From positions 1-64,000 of the forward strand of contig NZ_WGNY01000028.1 in assembly GCF_016124325.1 (NCBI RefSeq): a stretch of DNA of 64,000 nt, read 5' to 3'. Both the position numbers and the translations under genes were made by a program. Numbering within the stretch: position 1 is the first letter of the stretch; each line of letters starts with the position of its first letter. The notes under the pieces were generated by a model. That model did not search any database, had not been told where the DNA came from, and saw only the letters and a program-made list of their open reading frames with translations. Positions 32,427 to 41,088 of this stretch are shown here, in pieces. The stretch is from Phenylobacterium sp. Lineage in GTDB: Bacteria > Pseudomonadota > Alphaproteobacteria > Caulobacterales > Caulobacteraceae.

Positions 32427-34001
32427 ATGACCGTCACGCGCAAGGCAGTGCTGGCCGGCCTGGGCGCCGCGATCGTGGGCGGCCGCGCCGTCGGCGCCGC
32501 CAGGCCGGCCGGCCTGACGCGGATCGTCGACCCGTGGGTCGTCTCGGAGGCCGAAGCCGTCGCCTGGCACAAGGCCAAGGTCGAGAAGGGGCCCGCGCTC
32601 ACCGGCAACGTCTCCTGGCGCAATTTCCTGGACCTCCTGGAAGCCAAGCTGAAGGACTGCGGCTGCGTCGACGTCCATCGCTCGCCCTGGATGTTCAAGC
32701 GTCTCGAGACCAGCGTCTGGCCCGACGACTCCAAGTGGAGTCTGACGATCGGGGGCCGCCGCATTCCGCTGGCCAACTTCGGCGCCAACTGCGGGCTGAC
32801 CGGGCCGGAGGGCGTGACGGCCGAGCTGGTGCTGTGGGACCCCGCGGCGACACCCGACGTGGCCGGCAAGGTCGTGGTCTTCCGCCCCGTCGTGCGGCCC
32901 GACGTTCGCGCCGCATTCAGCGCCAGCGACTACGAGGCGATGACGCCCTTCGACAGCTGGCCAGTCGAGGGCGTGCCCGTGCCGCAGGCGCAGGACGCAA
33001 CCCATTCGATCGCGGCGCCGGTCTGGGACGAGATGACCCAGTCTTCGGCGTTCGTGCGTGACATCCAGGCGAGCAAGCCGGCGGGCGTGATCTTCGCCAT
33101 GAACCTGAACCGGGCGGCGACAGCGGGGCTCTACACCTTTCCGGTCCCGGAGCATTACGGCTTCCCGTCGGTCTACGTCGACCGCACCACGGGCGACGGG
33201 GTGATCGGTGAGATCGGAGATGGCCGGCAGGCGACGTTGCGGGTCGAGGGCCGCCACGTCGACAGCGAGGCCTATCAACTCGTGGCGTGTCTGCCCGGAC
33301 GCGCCTACGGAACGGCGGCGGACGAACAGATCCAGCTTCGGACCCACACGGACGGACCCTCGATCAGCCAGGATGACGGCGCCTTCGGTCTCCTGGGCGT
33401 CGTGAAATACCTGTCGCATGTTCCGCAGGCGGAGCGGCCGCGCACCTTGCTGATCGAACTCGACTGCCGCCACTTCATGCCGGGCGCGGAACGCGCCTGG
33501 GCCGCGCAGGACTACTTCGAAAAGCGTCCCCACGCCCGCGACAAGGTGGTCGCGATGATCGCCATGGAGCACCTGGGGCAGATCGACTACGTGGCCGATG
33601 GTGAGGACATCCGCCCCAGCGGTCGATCCCTGCCGACCTGGATCTACGCCACCGGCAACCCGGCGGTCATCGATGAGGCGGTCAAGGCGGCCAGGGACAA
33701 CCAGGTCCGCTCGGCGATCGTCCGCTCGCCAGGTCGCCCCGGCGTGCACGGCCGGTCGCAGGGTCCGTGGTACGGCATGGGCAGCGGGGCGCAGCGCTTG
33801 GGCATTCCCGGATACGGCGTGCAGGGCGATCTCGGCGCCTACTGGGCGCACTCGGCGGGAATCGAGCGGTTCGACGCCCGTTCCTTCCGCCGGCAGGTGG
33901 CGGCCTTCGCCCAGCTCACCGGATTCCTGATGACCTCGGATCTCTCGCGGTTGCAGGCGCCGAAGATCGACACGGCGCCGGGCGCGGCCCTGCGGCGCTG
34001 A
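32427..34001 (+). CDS. M28-like metallopeptidase-fold protein, exported
   Basis: A 524-residue protein with an N-terminal export signal (RKAVLAGLGAAIVGG). The middle (about 125-285) looks like a PA-type inserted domain. The C-terminal part has aminopeptidase-like elements: IQLRTHTDGPSISQDDGAFGLLG gives His307, Asp309 and Asp316/317, but the usual EE pair is replaced by IELDCRHF and the later Asp by MEHLG. The metal site may therefore be altered. Start ATG at 32427 follows GGGGGAGG. It is 20 bases after the DUF3089 gene. It could cleave an amide or peptide bond of the substrate; the altered ligands lower certainty on activity. Confidence 0.7.
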   Translation: MTVTRKAVLAGLGAAIVGGRAVGAARPAGLTRIVDPWVVSEAEAVAWHKAKVEKGPALTGNVSWRNFLDLLEAKLKDCGCVDVHRSPWMFKRLETSVWPDDSKWSLTIGGRRIPLANFGANCGLTGPEGVTAELVLWDPAATPDVAGKVVVFRPVVRPDVRAAFSASDYEAMTPFDSWPVEGVPVPQAQDATHSIAAPVWDEMTQSSAFVRDIQASKPAGVIFAMNLNRAATAGLYTFPVPEHYGFPSVYVDRTTGDGVIGEIGDGRQATLRVEGRHVDSEAYQLVACLPGRAYGTAADEQIQLRTHTDGPSISQDDGAFGLLGVVKYLSHVPQAERPRTLLIELDCRHFMPGAERAWAAQDYFEKRPHARDKVVAMIAMEHLGQIDYVADGEDIRPSGRSLPTWIYATGNPAVIDEAVKAARDNQVRSAIVRSPGRPGVHGRSQGPWYGMGSGAQRLGIPGYGVQGDLGAYWAHSAGIERFDARSFRRQVAAFAQLTGFLMTSDLSRLQAPKIDTAPGAALRR

Positions 34002-34084
34002 AGGGACCGGCGGTCGCGTCCGGCCCGCGCTCCGCGAAGGTCGCCGCGATCTCCTCCGCGGCAGCGAAATCCCCGGCTGCAGTT

Positions 34085-34106
34085 ATTCACTATTGTGCTA
34101 GTGAAT
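34085..34106. promoter_or_regulatory. Near-perfect palindromic operator before the SDR gene
   Basis: ATTCACTA (34085-34092), six-base spacer TTGTGC, TAGTGAAT (34099-34106): perfect 8-bp arms. It lies 29 bases before the SDR start and just before its ribosome site, where bound repressor would block transcription. It shares half-site sequence with the dyads at 29540 and 38172-38189. Confidence 0.65.
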
Positions 34107-34135
34107 ATATGAGTCAGCCAGGGGAGTGGACGATA

Positions 34136-35026
34136 ATGCTGGACGGTCGGATCGCGATCATCACGGGTGCGGGCGCAGGCTTGGGGCGCGCGCATGCCCG
34201 CTATCTCGCAGGGCAGGGCGCGAAGGTGGTGGTCAACGACCTCAGCCAGGCTACAGCGGAGGCCGTGGCGGACGAGATCGTCGCCGAGGGCGGGCAGGCG
34301 ATGGGCGTCGCAGCCTCGGTCACCGACGAGGCGGCCGTGGCGGCGATGGTCGAGCACGTTCTGGGCGTCTGGGGCCGCGTCGATATCCTGGTGAACAACG
34401 CCGGCATCCTGCGGGACAAGACCTTCGCCAAGATGTCGATGGACGACTTCCGCCTGGTGGTCGACGTGCACCTGATGGGCGCCGCGATCTGCTGCAAGGC
34501 GGTCTGGGAGCCGATGCGCGAGCAACGCCATGGCCGGATCGTGATGACCACGTCCTCGTCGGGCCTCTACGGCAACTTCGGCCAGGCGAACTACGGCGCG
34601 GCGAAGATGGCCCTTGTGGGGTTGATGCAGACGCTGGCCATCGAGGGGGAAAAGTACGGCGTTCGCGTCAACTGCCTGGCCCCCACGGCGGCCACCCAGA
34701 TGACCGAAGGCGTGCTGTCGGCCGAGAGCCTTGAGCAGCTCGACCCGGCCCTGGTCAGTCCCGGCCTGCTGGCGCTTGTGCAGGACGATGCGCCGAGCCG
34801 GGTGATCCTCTGCGCCGGCGCGGGGCATTTCGCGCGGGCCAGCGTCACGCTGTCGGAGGGCTGCTTCGTCGGAGCCGGCCCCCATGCCGGCGAGGCCGTG
34901 ATCCGGCGCCTCGACGAGGTGTGCGACCGCCGCGGCGAGATCGTCCCCGACTACGGCTTCATGCAGGCCGAGCGTGAACTCGCGAACGCGGGGCTGCAGC
35001 TCCCGGTCATGGCCGTCACGCGCTGA
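34136..35026 (+). CDS. Short-chain dehydrogenase/reductase (3-hydroxyacyl-CoA dehydrogenase-like)
   Basis: A 296-residue NAD(P)-dependent SDR. TGAGAGLGRAHA (10-21) is the nucleotide-binding glycine motif, NNAG (87-90) follows, and the active site is SSSGLYGNFGQANYGAAK with Ser about 140, Tyr153 and Lys157. The acidic residue after strand 2 (VVVNDLS) favours NAD. The GLYGNFGQANYGAAK form is typical of the peroxisomal multifunctional enzyme type 2 dehydrogenase domain, so a 3-hydroxyacyl-CoA is a good substrate guess. Start ATG at 34136 is supported by AGGGGAG; ATG 34109 is an alternative. A palindromic operator lies just upstream. Confidence 0.9.
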   Translation: MLDGRIAIITGAGAGLGRAHARYLAGQGAKVVVNDLSQATAEAVADEIVAEGGQAMGVAASVTDEAAVAAMVEHVLGVWGRVDILVNNAGILRDKTFAKMSMDDFRLVVDVHLMGAAICCKAVWEPMREQRHGRIVMTTSSSGLYGNFGQANYGAAKMALVGLMQTLAIEGEKYGVRVNCLAPTAATQMTEGVLSAESLEQLDPALVSPGLLALVQDDAPSRVILCAGAGHFARASVTLSEGCFVGAGPHAGEAVIRRLDEVCDRRGEIVPDYGFMQAERELANAGLQLPVMAVTR

Positions 35027-35052
35027 CGTCGGGACCGGGAGCTGAAAAGGGA

Positions 35053-35072
35053 CAGGCGGCCGAGGCCGCCTG
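35053..35072. terminator. Hairpin between convergent genes
   Basis: CAGGCGGCC (35053-35061), GA, GGCCGCCTG (35064-35072) lies in the 63-base gap between the SDR and the minus-strand TonB receptor, so it can serve both. An A run (AAAAGG) before it gives U-rich sequence on the minus-strand transcript. Confidence 0.6.
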
Positions 35073-35089
35073 CCCAGGCTTCGGAGGAA

Positions 35090-38000
35090 TTAGAAGGTCT
35101 TGCGGACGCCCACCTCGAAGGTGCGGCCGAGCGGGTTGGCCAGCCGCGGGTCGTAGCTGAACTCTTCCTGGGCCGGCGGCGGGTCGCGATCGAACAGATT
35201 GCCGACCGTCGCGGTCAGGGCCACGTCGTTGTCGAACTGGTAGCGATAGGTGAGATCGACGGTGATCCACTCCTGGCCGTTTTCGCCGTACTGCACGCCC
35301 GCCCGTTCGTCCTTGACCGCCGAGACATAGTTCACGCCCAGCCGTACATTCTGCCGGCCGAGCGCATAGTTGGCGCTGAAGTTGGCGCGCAGCTTCGGCG
35401 CGGCGGCCGCCACGGTGGCGAAGTTCAGGAACCCTAGCCGGTCGTCGCCGGTGGAGACCACGACCCCGTCGAGTTCGGTCGGTCCGGTGCGCAGCGCGGT
35501 GACGCGCGTGGCCGTGAGGCCCAGCGTCAGGTCCCCGGGCCCAATCGGCAGGCTGTAGGTCGCCTGCACGTCGATGCCATTCGTCGTTTGGCCCGGGCCG
35601 TTGCCGACCAGGGTGGTGATGGTCGAGAAGGCCCCCACCGCGCTCATGCCCACCGTACAGCCGTTGTTGAACGTCACCCGCTTGATGAGGGGCTGGACCG
35701 TGGGATCGCAGGTGGTGGTCGTGCCGCCTGCGCCGTTGAACACCAGGTTGGCGATCTGGTTCGGGTCGGCGATCTGACCGATCTCGTCCTCGGTGCGGAT
35801 ATCGAAATAGTCGACGATCAGGCGGAAGCGATGGTCGGGAGCCACGCCTTGGCTGTCCCAGATCAGGCCCACGTTCCAGGTCTTGGCCGTCTCCGGTTTC
35901 AGGCTGGAATCTGTGATGAATTGGGCGCCCAGCCAGTTGCTGCCGGCGATGGCGTAGTTGCGCGCCGTATTCACCACCTGTCCCGGGATCGTGCCGATCG
36001 GCGGCGCCTGGTAGTTGGTGCCGTACGACCCGCGCAGCGACAGCGGCCCCCACACCTGCCACTTGCCGGCGATCTTGTAGACGGTGGTCTTCAGGCCGCC
36101 CGAGAATTCCTCATGGCGCGCGGCCAGCTGGAGGTTGACGTTGTCGAGCACCGGGATCTGCAGCTCGCCGAAGAATGAGTACTGCTGCTGGTCGGAGTAG
36201 TCCGGCGGGTTGGTGGCGAAGAGCACGAACGGGCCCTGAGCGTCGGGGGTGCAGCCGCGGAACCGCGGATCGTTGGTGGGGTAGGGGTTGGCTTCCAGGT
36301 TTGGCGAGCCGGGACCATTGGCGCTGGTGAAGCCGTGGGGCCACGGGCAGGGCGTCTGGCCGTTGTAGAGGGGGTCGTCGACCCGTTCGCGAACCTCGAG
36401 GGCGCGCGCTTGGGCGCCGACGGCCCAGCTCACCTTGCCGCCCGGCAGCTCGATCCCCGACGCGCCGTTGAACACGAGGTCGAAGGTGAGATTGTTGTTG
36501 GTGACTTCCTGCGCCCGCGGGTCGAACAGCCAGCGGGTCAGCTCTTCGGAGTTCTCCGCGCCCTGGACGTAGTTGGGATTGGAAAGCCCGAGCATCGGCT
36601 GGCGAGCGAATGAACTTGAGAAGGGATTCCAGTAGCTGCAGCCATTCTTGCCTGCGGCCGCGGGGTTTTGGGTGCCGAAGCGGGCAGGATCGAGATCGAC
36701 CGCGTGGCAGTTCGGTCCGCCGAAGCCGTTCAAGGCCTCCTGCAGCCGGTAGCCGATGGTGTCCGGGTGCGTGTTGAAGGCGACGGATTGGTTATAGGTC
36801 AGCGCCATGTCGTACCGAACGTCCTTGGCGAAGCCGGCCCAGTCGCCCAATCGGCCCTTCAGGCCCGCGGAGATCCGCCAGACCTGGGTGTCGATCTTGT
36901 CCGGCACGCCGAAGCCGTCGCCCTCGCCCAGGTACATGTTCCCGCCGTGGGCGAGCAGGCGGTAGGTGATCGGCGTGAAGCCCGACGCGCCGGTGACCCC
37001 GTTCTTGGCTGCGAACGACGCGGCGTAGGGGTTCGTGATCGGCACGTAGAACTGGTAGGTCGCGCCGGTGGCGAGCGCCGGGCCCTGGATGATCGGCTGC
37101 GCTGGCGAGCCGAAGATCTTCGGCGTTTCCACCTCAGCAAACGAAGCGTCGGCGTGGAAGTCCATGTCGTCGGTGACCGACGCGTTGATCTGTGCGTAGA
37201 CCCTATAGATGTCGTTGTCTTCGACCAGGCTGTAGTAGTTGATGTAGTTGTAGGCGCAGGTGAAGGCGTTGTCGTAACGGCCGCCGACGGCCGCGCAGGT
37301 CGCGGGCGTGAAGTCGGAGACGATACCGGTCACGGGCGTGCCGAACTCGCCGTTCGCAGTCGCGCTGGGGACCGCCGGCAGGGGGCCGCGTCCGATCCAG
37401 CCCGCGAGATTCGTCAACGTCGACCAGGGCGCCGGATTGTAGCCCGGCTTGGTGGGGTCCAGGGCGTCCTTGGTGAAGTCGCGATCCAGAGCGCGCAACC
37501 GCGAGCGGTGCTCGTATTCGGCCGCCAGCATGAAGTTCACGCGGCCGCTGCCGACGCCGGCCAGCACGCCAAGGGAATAGTCGCCCTTGGAGCCGTCGAT
37601 ATACTTGTACTGGGCGTTCGCCTCCAGCCCAACGAAATGGTCGCGGGTGATGAAGTTGACCACGCCCCCGGTGGCGTCGGCGCCGTAGGTCACCGCCGCC
37701 CCGTCCTTCAGGATCTCCGTCCGCGCCAGGGCGATCGACGGAATGTTCGAGGTATTCTGGCTCATCCGCCGGCCGTTCAGCAGGATGAGGGTCTTGTCCG
37801 CGCCGATGCCGCGCAGGTTGTAGGTCACCGTACCGGGGGCCACGCCGCCGAAGTAGTAGGACTCCCCGGTGGTCGGCCCGGCGATCGTCAAGGTTTTGGC
37901 GAATTCCAGGGCCGTCGGCGAACCCTGCTTTTCCAGCTCCTTGGCCGAGTAGACCTCCACCGGCAACGCGGCGTCGACGGGCGTGCCCTGGATCAGTGAC

Positions 38001-38137
38001 CCGGTGACCACGACCTCTTCGATTGCGGCGGGCTCGGCGGAAGCCGGCTTGGTGACTTGCCCCCAGGCCGGCAGGGCCGCACCCGCGAGACAGACGACGA
38101 TGACGGCGCGCGAAGCGCCATGAAGCGCAGTCCTCAT
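35090..38137 (-). CDS. Large TonB-dependent outer-membrane receptor
   Basis: A 1015-residue receptor, about 250 residues longer than the other two in the window. A signal peptide (VIVVCLAGAALPAWG) is followed by EEVVVTGSLIQG, then a plug with LNGRRMSQNTSNIPSIALARTEILKDGAAVTYGADATGGVVNFIT. It ends FEVGVRKTF with a terminal Phe. The RRM..N....P..A..RIEVLKDGA pattern marks the large-receptor subfamily common in Caulobacter and Sphingomonas relatives. Start ATG 38137 is supported by AGGGGGAGGA; an ATG 21 bases earlier is weaker. It diverges from the acyl-CoA ligase across a dyad-rich 380-base region. Confidence 0.95.
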   Translation of the reverse strand: MRTALHGASRAVIVVCLAGAALPAWGQVTKPASAEPAAIEEVVVTGSLIQGTPVDAALPVEVYSAKELEKQGSPTALEFAKTLTIAGPTTGESYYFGGVAPGTVTYNLRGIGADKTLILLNGRRMSQNTSNIPSIALARTEILKDGAAVTYGADATGGVVNFITRDHFVGLEANAQYKYIDGSKGDYSLGVLAGVGSGRVNFMLAAEYEHRSRLRALDRDFTKDALDPTKPGYNPAPWSTLTNLAGWIGRGPLPAVPSATANGEFGTPVTGIVSDFTPATCAAVGGRYDNAFTCAYNYINYYSLVEDNDIYRVYAQINASVTDDMDFHADASFAEVETPKIFGSPAQPIIQGPALATGATYQFYVPITNPYAASFAAKNGVTGASGFTPITYRLLAHGGNMYLGEGDGFGVPDKIDTQVWRISAGLKGRLGDWAGFAKDVRYDMALTYNQSVAFNTHPDTIGYRLQEALNGFGGPNCHAVDLDPARFGTQNPAAAGKNGCSYWNPFSSSFARQPMLGLSNPNYVQGAENSEELTRWLFDPRAQEVTNNNLTFDLVFNGASGIELPGGKVSWAVGAQARALEVRERVDDPLYNGQTPCPWPHGFTSANGPGSPNLEANPYPTNDPRFRGCTPDAQGPFVLFATNPPDYSDQQQYSFFGELQIPVLDNVNLQLAARHEEFSGGLKTTVYKIAGKWQVWGPLSLRGSYGTNYQAPPIGTIPGQVVNTARNYAIAGSNWLGAQFITDSSLKPETAKTWNVGLIWDSQGVAPDHRFRLIVDYFDIRTEDEIGQIADPNQIANLVFNGAGGTTTTCDPTVQPLIKRVTFNNGCTVGMSAVGAFSTITTLVGNGPGQTTNGIDVQATYSLPIGPGDLTLGLTATRVTALRTGPTELDGVVVSTGDDRLGFLNFATVAAAAPKLRANFSANYALGRQNVRLGVNYVSAVKDERAGVQYGENGQEWITVDLTYRYQFDNDVALTATVGNLFDRDPPPAQEEFSYDPRLANPLGRTFEVGVRKTF

Positions 38138-38171
38138 ATGTCCTCCCCCTTCGAGCAAGCCATCTCAGTGC

Positions 38172-38189
38172 TCACTCTCGTTAGAGTGA
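38172..38189. promoter_or_regulatory. Palindromic dyad in the receptor promoter
   Basis: TCACTCT (38172-38178), CGTT, AGAGTGA (38183-38189): perfect 7-bp arms. Read on the minus strand it gives TTCACTCTAACGAGAGTGAG, close to the 29540 and 34085 sites. Confidence 0.6.
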
Positions 38190-38221
38190 AGGTTGCTGAA
38201 CGAACCGGCTTCGTCAAACGC

Positions 38222-38239
38222 TAATTCACGAAAGAATTA
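38222..38239. promoter_or_regulatory. A/T-rich dyad
   Basis: TAATTC (38222-38227), ACGAAA, GAATTA (38234-38239): perfect 6-bp arms. It contains TTCAC and shares GAATTAAT with the 29540 site. It may be a second, weaker operator or a promoter element for the receptor gene. Confidence 0.4.
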
Positions 38240-38304
38240 ATGACTGGCCGAGCCTCGGCGAGTCCTCCTCGCATCGCGCCGTGCGGCATTCCGCAGGATA
38301 TTCA

Positions 38305-38322
38305 TTCACGAGTTAGTCAGTG
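38305..38322. promoter_or_regulatory. Degenerate TTCAC dyad next to a TTGACA box
   Basis: TTCACGAGTTAGTCAGTG, immediately followed by TTGACA at 38323-38328 on the plus strand. The arrangement resembles 29540-29565, where a TTCAC dyad is also followed by TTGACA. Weak on its own; supported by the neighbouring copies. Confidence 0.35.
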
Positions 38323-38519
38323 TTGACAGGCGAAGCTTTCGTGGCCAGCTTCCACCGCTCGCCGCGGGGCGATGGCGCAAAAGGGGGAGGGATCGTTGAA
38401 ACGTCGCGCCTCCGCGTCGGCCGCGTACCATACGGCCGGCGTGCGCTCCGAGCGCCCTGGCCGCCACTGAGCGAGCGGTCGGCGATGAGCCCCGTCCCGC
38501 CAATTTCGACAAGGCGTGC

Positions 38520-40118
38520 ATGCAGTCCTACGCCCTCACCATAGACAAGCTGCTCGATCACGCGGCGAAGTGGTCCGGCGACCGTGAGGTCGTGTCGGCC
38601 GACGCTGGAGAGGCGACCGGCCGCGTCGGCTACGCCGAATTGCGTGCGCGCAGCAACCGCATGTCGGGGGCGTTGCAGACGCTGGGCATGGGGCCGGGCG
38701 ACCGGATCGGCACCCTGGCCTGGAACACACAGCATCACCTGGAACTCTACTACGCCGCCATGGGCGCCGGCATGGTCTGTCACACGTTGAATCCGCGCCT
38801 CACCGCCGAGCAAATCGCGGCGATGGTCAACGAGGCGGAAGACCGGGTGCTGGGCGTAGCGGCCAGTCTGGCCGGCCTCGCCGCCCAAGTGGCGCCGCTC
38901 TGCCCGACTCTGCAGCATATCGTGCTCTTGGACCAGGCCGCGCCGCCGCCCGCTTCAGCAGGCAAGACGATGTGGACCTACGAGGCGCTGCTGGACGCCC
39001 ACGGCGCGCCCGCGGTCTGGGGCGGGTTCGACGAAGAGACCCCCGCAGGGCTCTGCTACACCTCCGGCACCACCGGCCGGCCCAAGGGTGTGCTGTATAC
39101 CCATCGCTCCAACTACCTGCACACGCTGCGCGCCCTGCAGGCGGACGCCTTCGCCCTCACGGGCGGCGATTGCGTTCTGGTCGCCGTGCCGATGTTCCAC
39201 GCCAACGGATGGGGCTTGCCGTTCGCAGCGCCCGCGGTGGGGGCGAAGCTCGTGCTGCCCGGCCGCCATGCCGACGGGGCCAGCCTGGCGCGGCTGATGC
39301 GCGACGAGCGCGTGACGTTGGCGGCGGGCGTCCAGACCGTCTGGCTGGGCGTGCTTGACCACCTCGACGCGACCGGCGGCGAGCTGCCCGACCTCAAGCG
39401 CGTGACGATCGGCGGCTCGAGCTGTCCCGACGCGCTCATCCGGCGGATGGAACAACGGTTGGGCGCGACGGTGCAGACCAGCTGGGGCATGACGGAGCTG
39501 TCGCCGTTGGGCGCGGTGTCGTCGCCGGACGCGCTGCCGGAACCGACGCGCAGTTCGGGCCGGGTGCCGTTGGGCTTGGACCTCAAGCTCACCGACGCCG
39601 ACGGCGCGACCCTGCCGGAACAGCGCGGAACGGTCGGTCACCTGAAGGTGAAAGGCGCCAGCGTCGTCGACCGCTACTTCAAGGCCGAGGCCGACGCGTT
39701 GGACGCCGAGGGATATTTCGACACCGGCGACCTCGCCAGCCTGGACGACCGCGGCGAGCTCACGATCCGGGGACGCTCGAAGGATCTCATCAAGTCGGGC
39801 GGCGAGTGGATCAATCCGGCGGAGATGGAGGAGATTCTGGGCCAGGACCCGGCCGTGGCTCAGGTGGCGGTCATCGGTCGCGCCGACGCGAAGTGGGGGG
39901 AGCGGCCGGTGCTGGTCGTCGAGTTTCAGTCGGGTCGGGCGGCGGATCCGCAGGCGCTCCTGCGACGCCTGCGCGGCAAGGTGCCGGACTGGTGGCTGCC
40001 CGCGCAGTATGTGGCCCTGGAGGCGATGCCCCTGGCCGCGACCGGCAAGATCGACAAGCTGCGCCTGCGCGCCGACTACGCCGAGGGCAAAATCCGGGCA
40101 GACGATCTGACGCCCTGA
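38520..40118 (+). CDS. Acyl-CoA ligase (AlkK-like medium/long-chain type)
   Basis: A 532-residue ANL-family ligase. CYTSGTTGRPKGVLYTHRSNYLHTL is the P-loop and following segment, TSWGMTELSPLG is motif A5, and GRSKDLIKSGGEWINPAEMEEIL is the hinge. PLAATGKIDKLRLR carries the C-terminal lysine. The YTHRSNYLHTL and GEWI forms are typical of AlkK/medium-chain fatty acid:CoA ligases. Start ATG 38520 has only a weak AAGG before it. It is followed by a tetR gene 47 bases on and is probably controlled from the dyad region upstream. Chain length preference is not readable. Confidence 0.92.
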   Translation: MQSYALTIDKLLDHAAKWSGDREVVSADAGEATGRVGYAELRARSNRMSGALQTLGMGPGDRIGTLAWNTQHHLELYYAAMGAGMVCHTLNPRLTAEQIAAMVNEAEDRVLGVAASLAGLAAQVAPLCPTLQHIVLLDQAAPPPASAGKTMWTYEALLDAHGAPAVWGGFDEETPAGLCYTSGTTGRPKGVLYTHRSNYLHTLRALQADAFALTGGDCVLVAVPMFHANGWGLPFAAPAVGAKLVLPGRHADGASLARLMRDERVTLAAGVQTVWLGVLDHLDATGGELPDLKRVTIGGSSCPDALIRRMEQRLGATVQTSWGMTELSPLGAVSSPDALPEPTRSSGRVPLGLDLKLTDADGATLPEQRGTVGHLKVKGASVVDRYFKAEADALDAEGYFDTGDLASLDDRGELTIRGRSKDLIKSGGEWINPAEMEEILGQDPAVAQVAVIGRADAKWGERPVLVVEFQSGRAADPQALLRRLRGKVPDWWLPAQYVALEAMPLAATGKIDKLRLRADYAEGKIRADDLTP

Positions 40119-40165
40119 CGCTTCAGGCTGGGCCGTTCTCCGATGTCGATGCTAGATGTCGGTCG

Positions 40166-40873
40166 ATGGCCAAGAGTTCCACTGCAACACCCGCGCGGCG
40201 CAGCAAGGCCGAGAGGCGCTCCGAAACGATCGAGCAGATCCTCGACGCAGCTGAATACCTGTTCTCTCGACACGGCCTGCACGGCGTCACCCTGCGGCAC
40301 GTCGCCCAGCGTGTGGGCGTTCACACCACGCTGCTGCACTACTACTTCGACGACAAGCAGAGCCTGTTCGAGGCGGTGTTCGCCCGGCGCGCAGGCGTCA
40401 CTAGCGGACGTCGGATGGCGGCGCTGGAGCGCTACGAAGCCGAGTCCGGCGCGCAGCCTACGGTCGAAAGCGCGCTGCGCGCCTTCCTCGATACAGACTT
40501 GGATCTCTATTTCGAGGGTGGCGAGCAGTGGATGAACTACGCCGCTTTCTGCGCGCGGGTCAGCAACACGCCGGAGGGCGCCCAGCTGATGGACGTACAC
40601 TTCGACCCGGTTGTGCTGAAGCTGGTCTCGATCCTGAAGCGGGCTCTTCCGGATTACGCCGACGAGGACATCTTCTGGGGCTATCACTTCGTGACCGGCG
40701 CCTTGATGAACACGCTCGCGCGCACCGGGCGGATCGACCGCCTGTCGGGCGGCGCGTGTCACTCCGATGATTTCCCCGCCGTGAAGGCGCGGATCGCCAA
40801 GTTCATGGCGGCGGGTTTTCTGTCACTGGGTCCCGGGAGTCAGGACGGCGACCAGAGCAAGGACTTGCGCTGA
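40166..40873 (+). CDS. TetR-family transcriptional regulator
   Basis: A 235-residue TetR protein. The DNA-binding segment reads ILDAAEYLFSRHGLHGVTLRHVAQRVGVHTTLLHYYFDDKQSLFEAVF, and the C-terminal domain is helical with a WMNYAAFCARVSNTPEGAQLM segment common in a TetR_C subgroup found near fatty-acid genes. A basic N-terminal arm (ARRSKAERR) precedes the helix-turn-helix. It follows the acyl-CoA ligase in the same direction. It is the best candidate to bind the TTCAC-type dyads at 29540, 34085 and 38172, since no other regulator lies within 29-41 kb. That link is inference. Confidence 0.9.
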   Translation: MAKSSTATPARRSKAERRSETIEQILDAAEYLFSRHGLHGVTLRHVAQRVGVHTTLLHYYFDDKQSLFEAVFARRAGVTSGRRMAALERYEAESGAQPTVESALRAFLDTDLDLYFEGGEQWMNYAAFCARVSNTPEGAQLMDVHFDPVVLKLVSILKRALPDYADEDIFWGYHFVTGALMNTLARTGRIDRLSGGACHSDDFPAVKARIAKFMAAGFLSLGPGSQDGDQSKDLR

Positions 40874-41076
40874 ACGGAAGCCTGGAAGGTCCGCTGGCGG
40901 GTTTCCCAATGCGCGGCGATTGAGAAACCTTCCCATCTATTGAGCAGGTCGGCCCACCGAGGGAGAGGGGCTCCGTCCGCGGCAGTTCCTGAGATTCCGC
41001 GGCGACAAATCCAAAGGACAGGCCCACCGGATTCCGATTTCCGTTGACCGGCGATCGGCTTCGCATATTGTATGAA

Positions 41077-41088
41077 TGTATGCATACA
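41077..41088. promoter_or_regulatory. Perfect 12-bp palindrome over the gntR start
   Basis: TGTATGCATACA, with the ATG of the gntR gene (41080) inside it. TTGACC at 41044-41049 and TATTGT at 41066-41071 make a possible promoter whose start point would fall at or next to that ATG. Placement suggests GntR autorepression. Confidence 0.55.

Larger units (their letters stand above)
38138..38519. promoter_or_regulatory. Divergent regulatory region with three A/T-rich dyads
   Basis: 380 bases between the TonB receptor and the acyl-CoA ligase. The half nearer the receptor is unusually A/T-rich and holds dyads at 38172-38189, 38222-38239 and 38305-38322, plus a TTGACA at 38323-38328. The half nearer the ligase (38350-38519) is ordinary GC-rich sequence with no clear gene. 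Two-way control by one regulator is the natural reading. Confidence 0.6.

Noticed and set aside
36668-37999. A 443-codon plus-strand frame opposite the large TonB receptor
   Set aside because: Shadow frame: composition is Arg/Gly/Val/Asp-rich with no motif, and the minus strand codes a convincing receptor.
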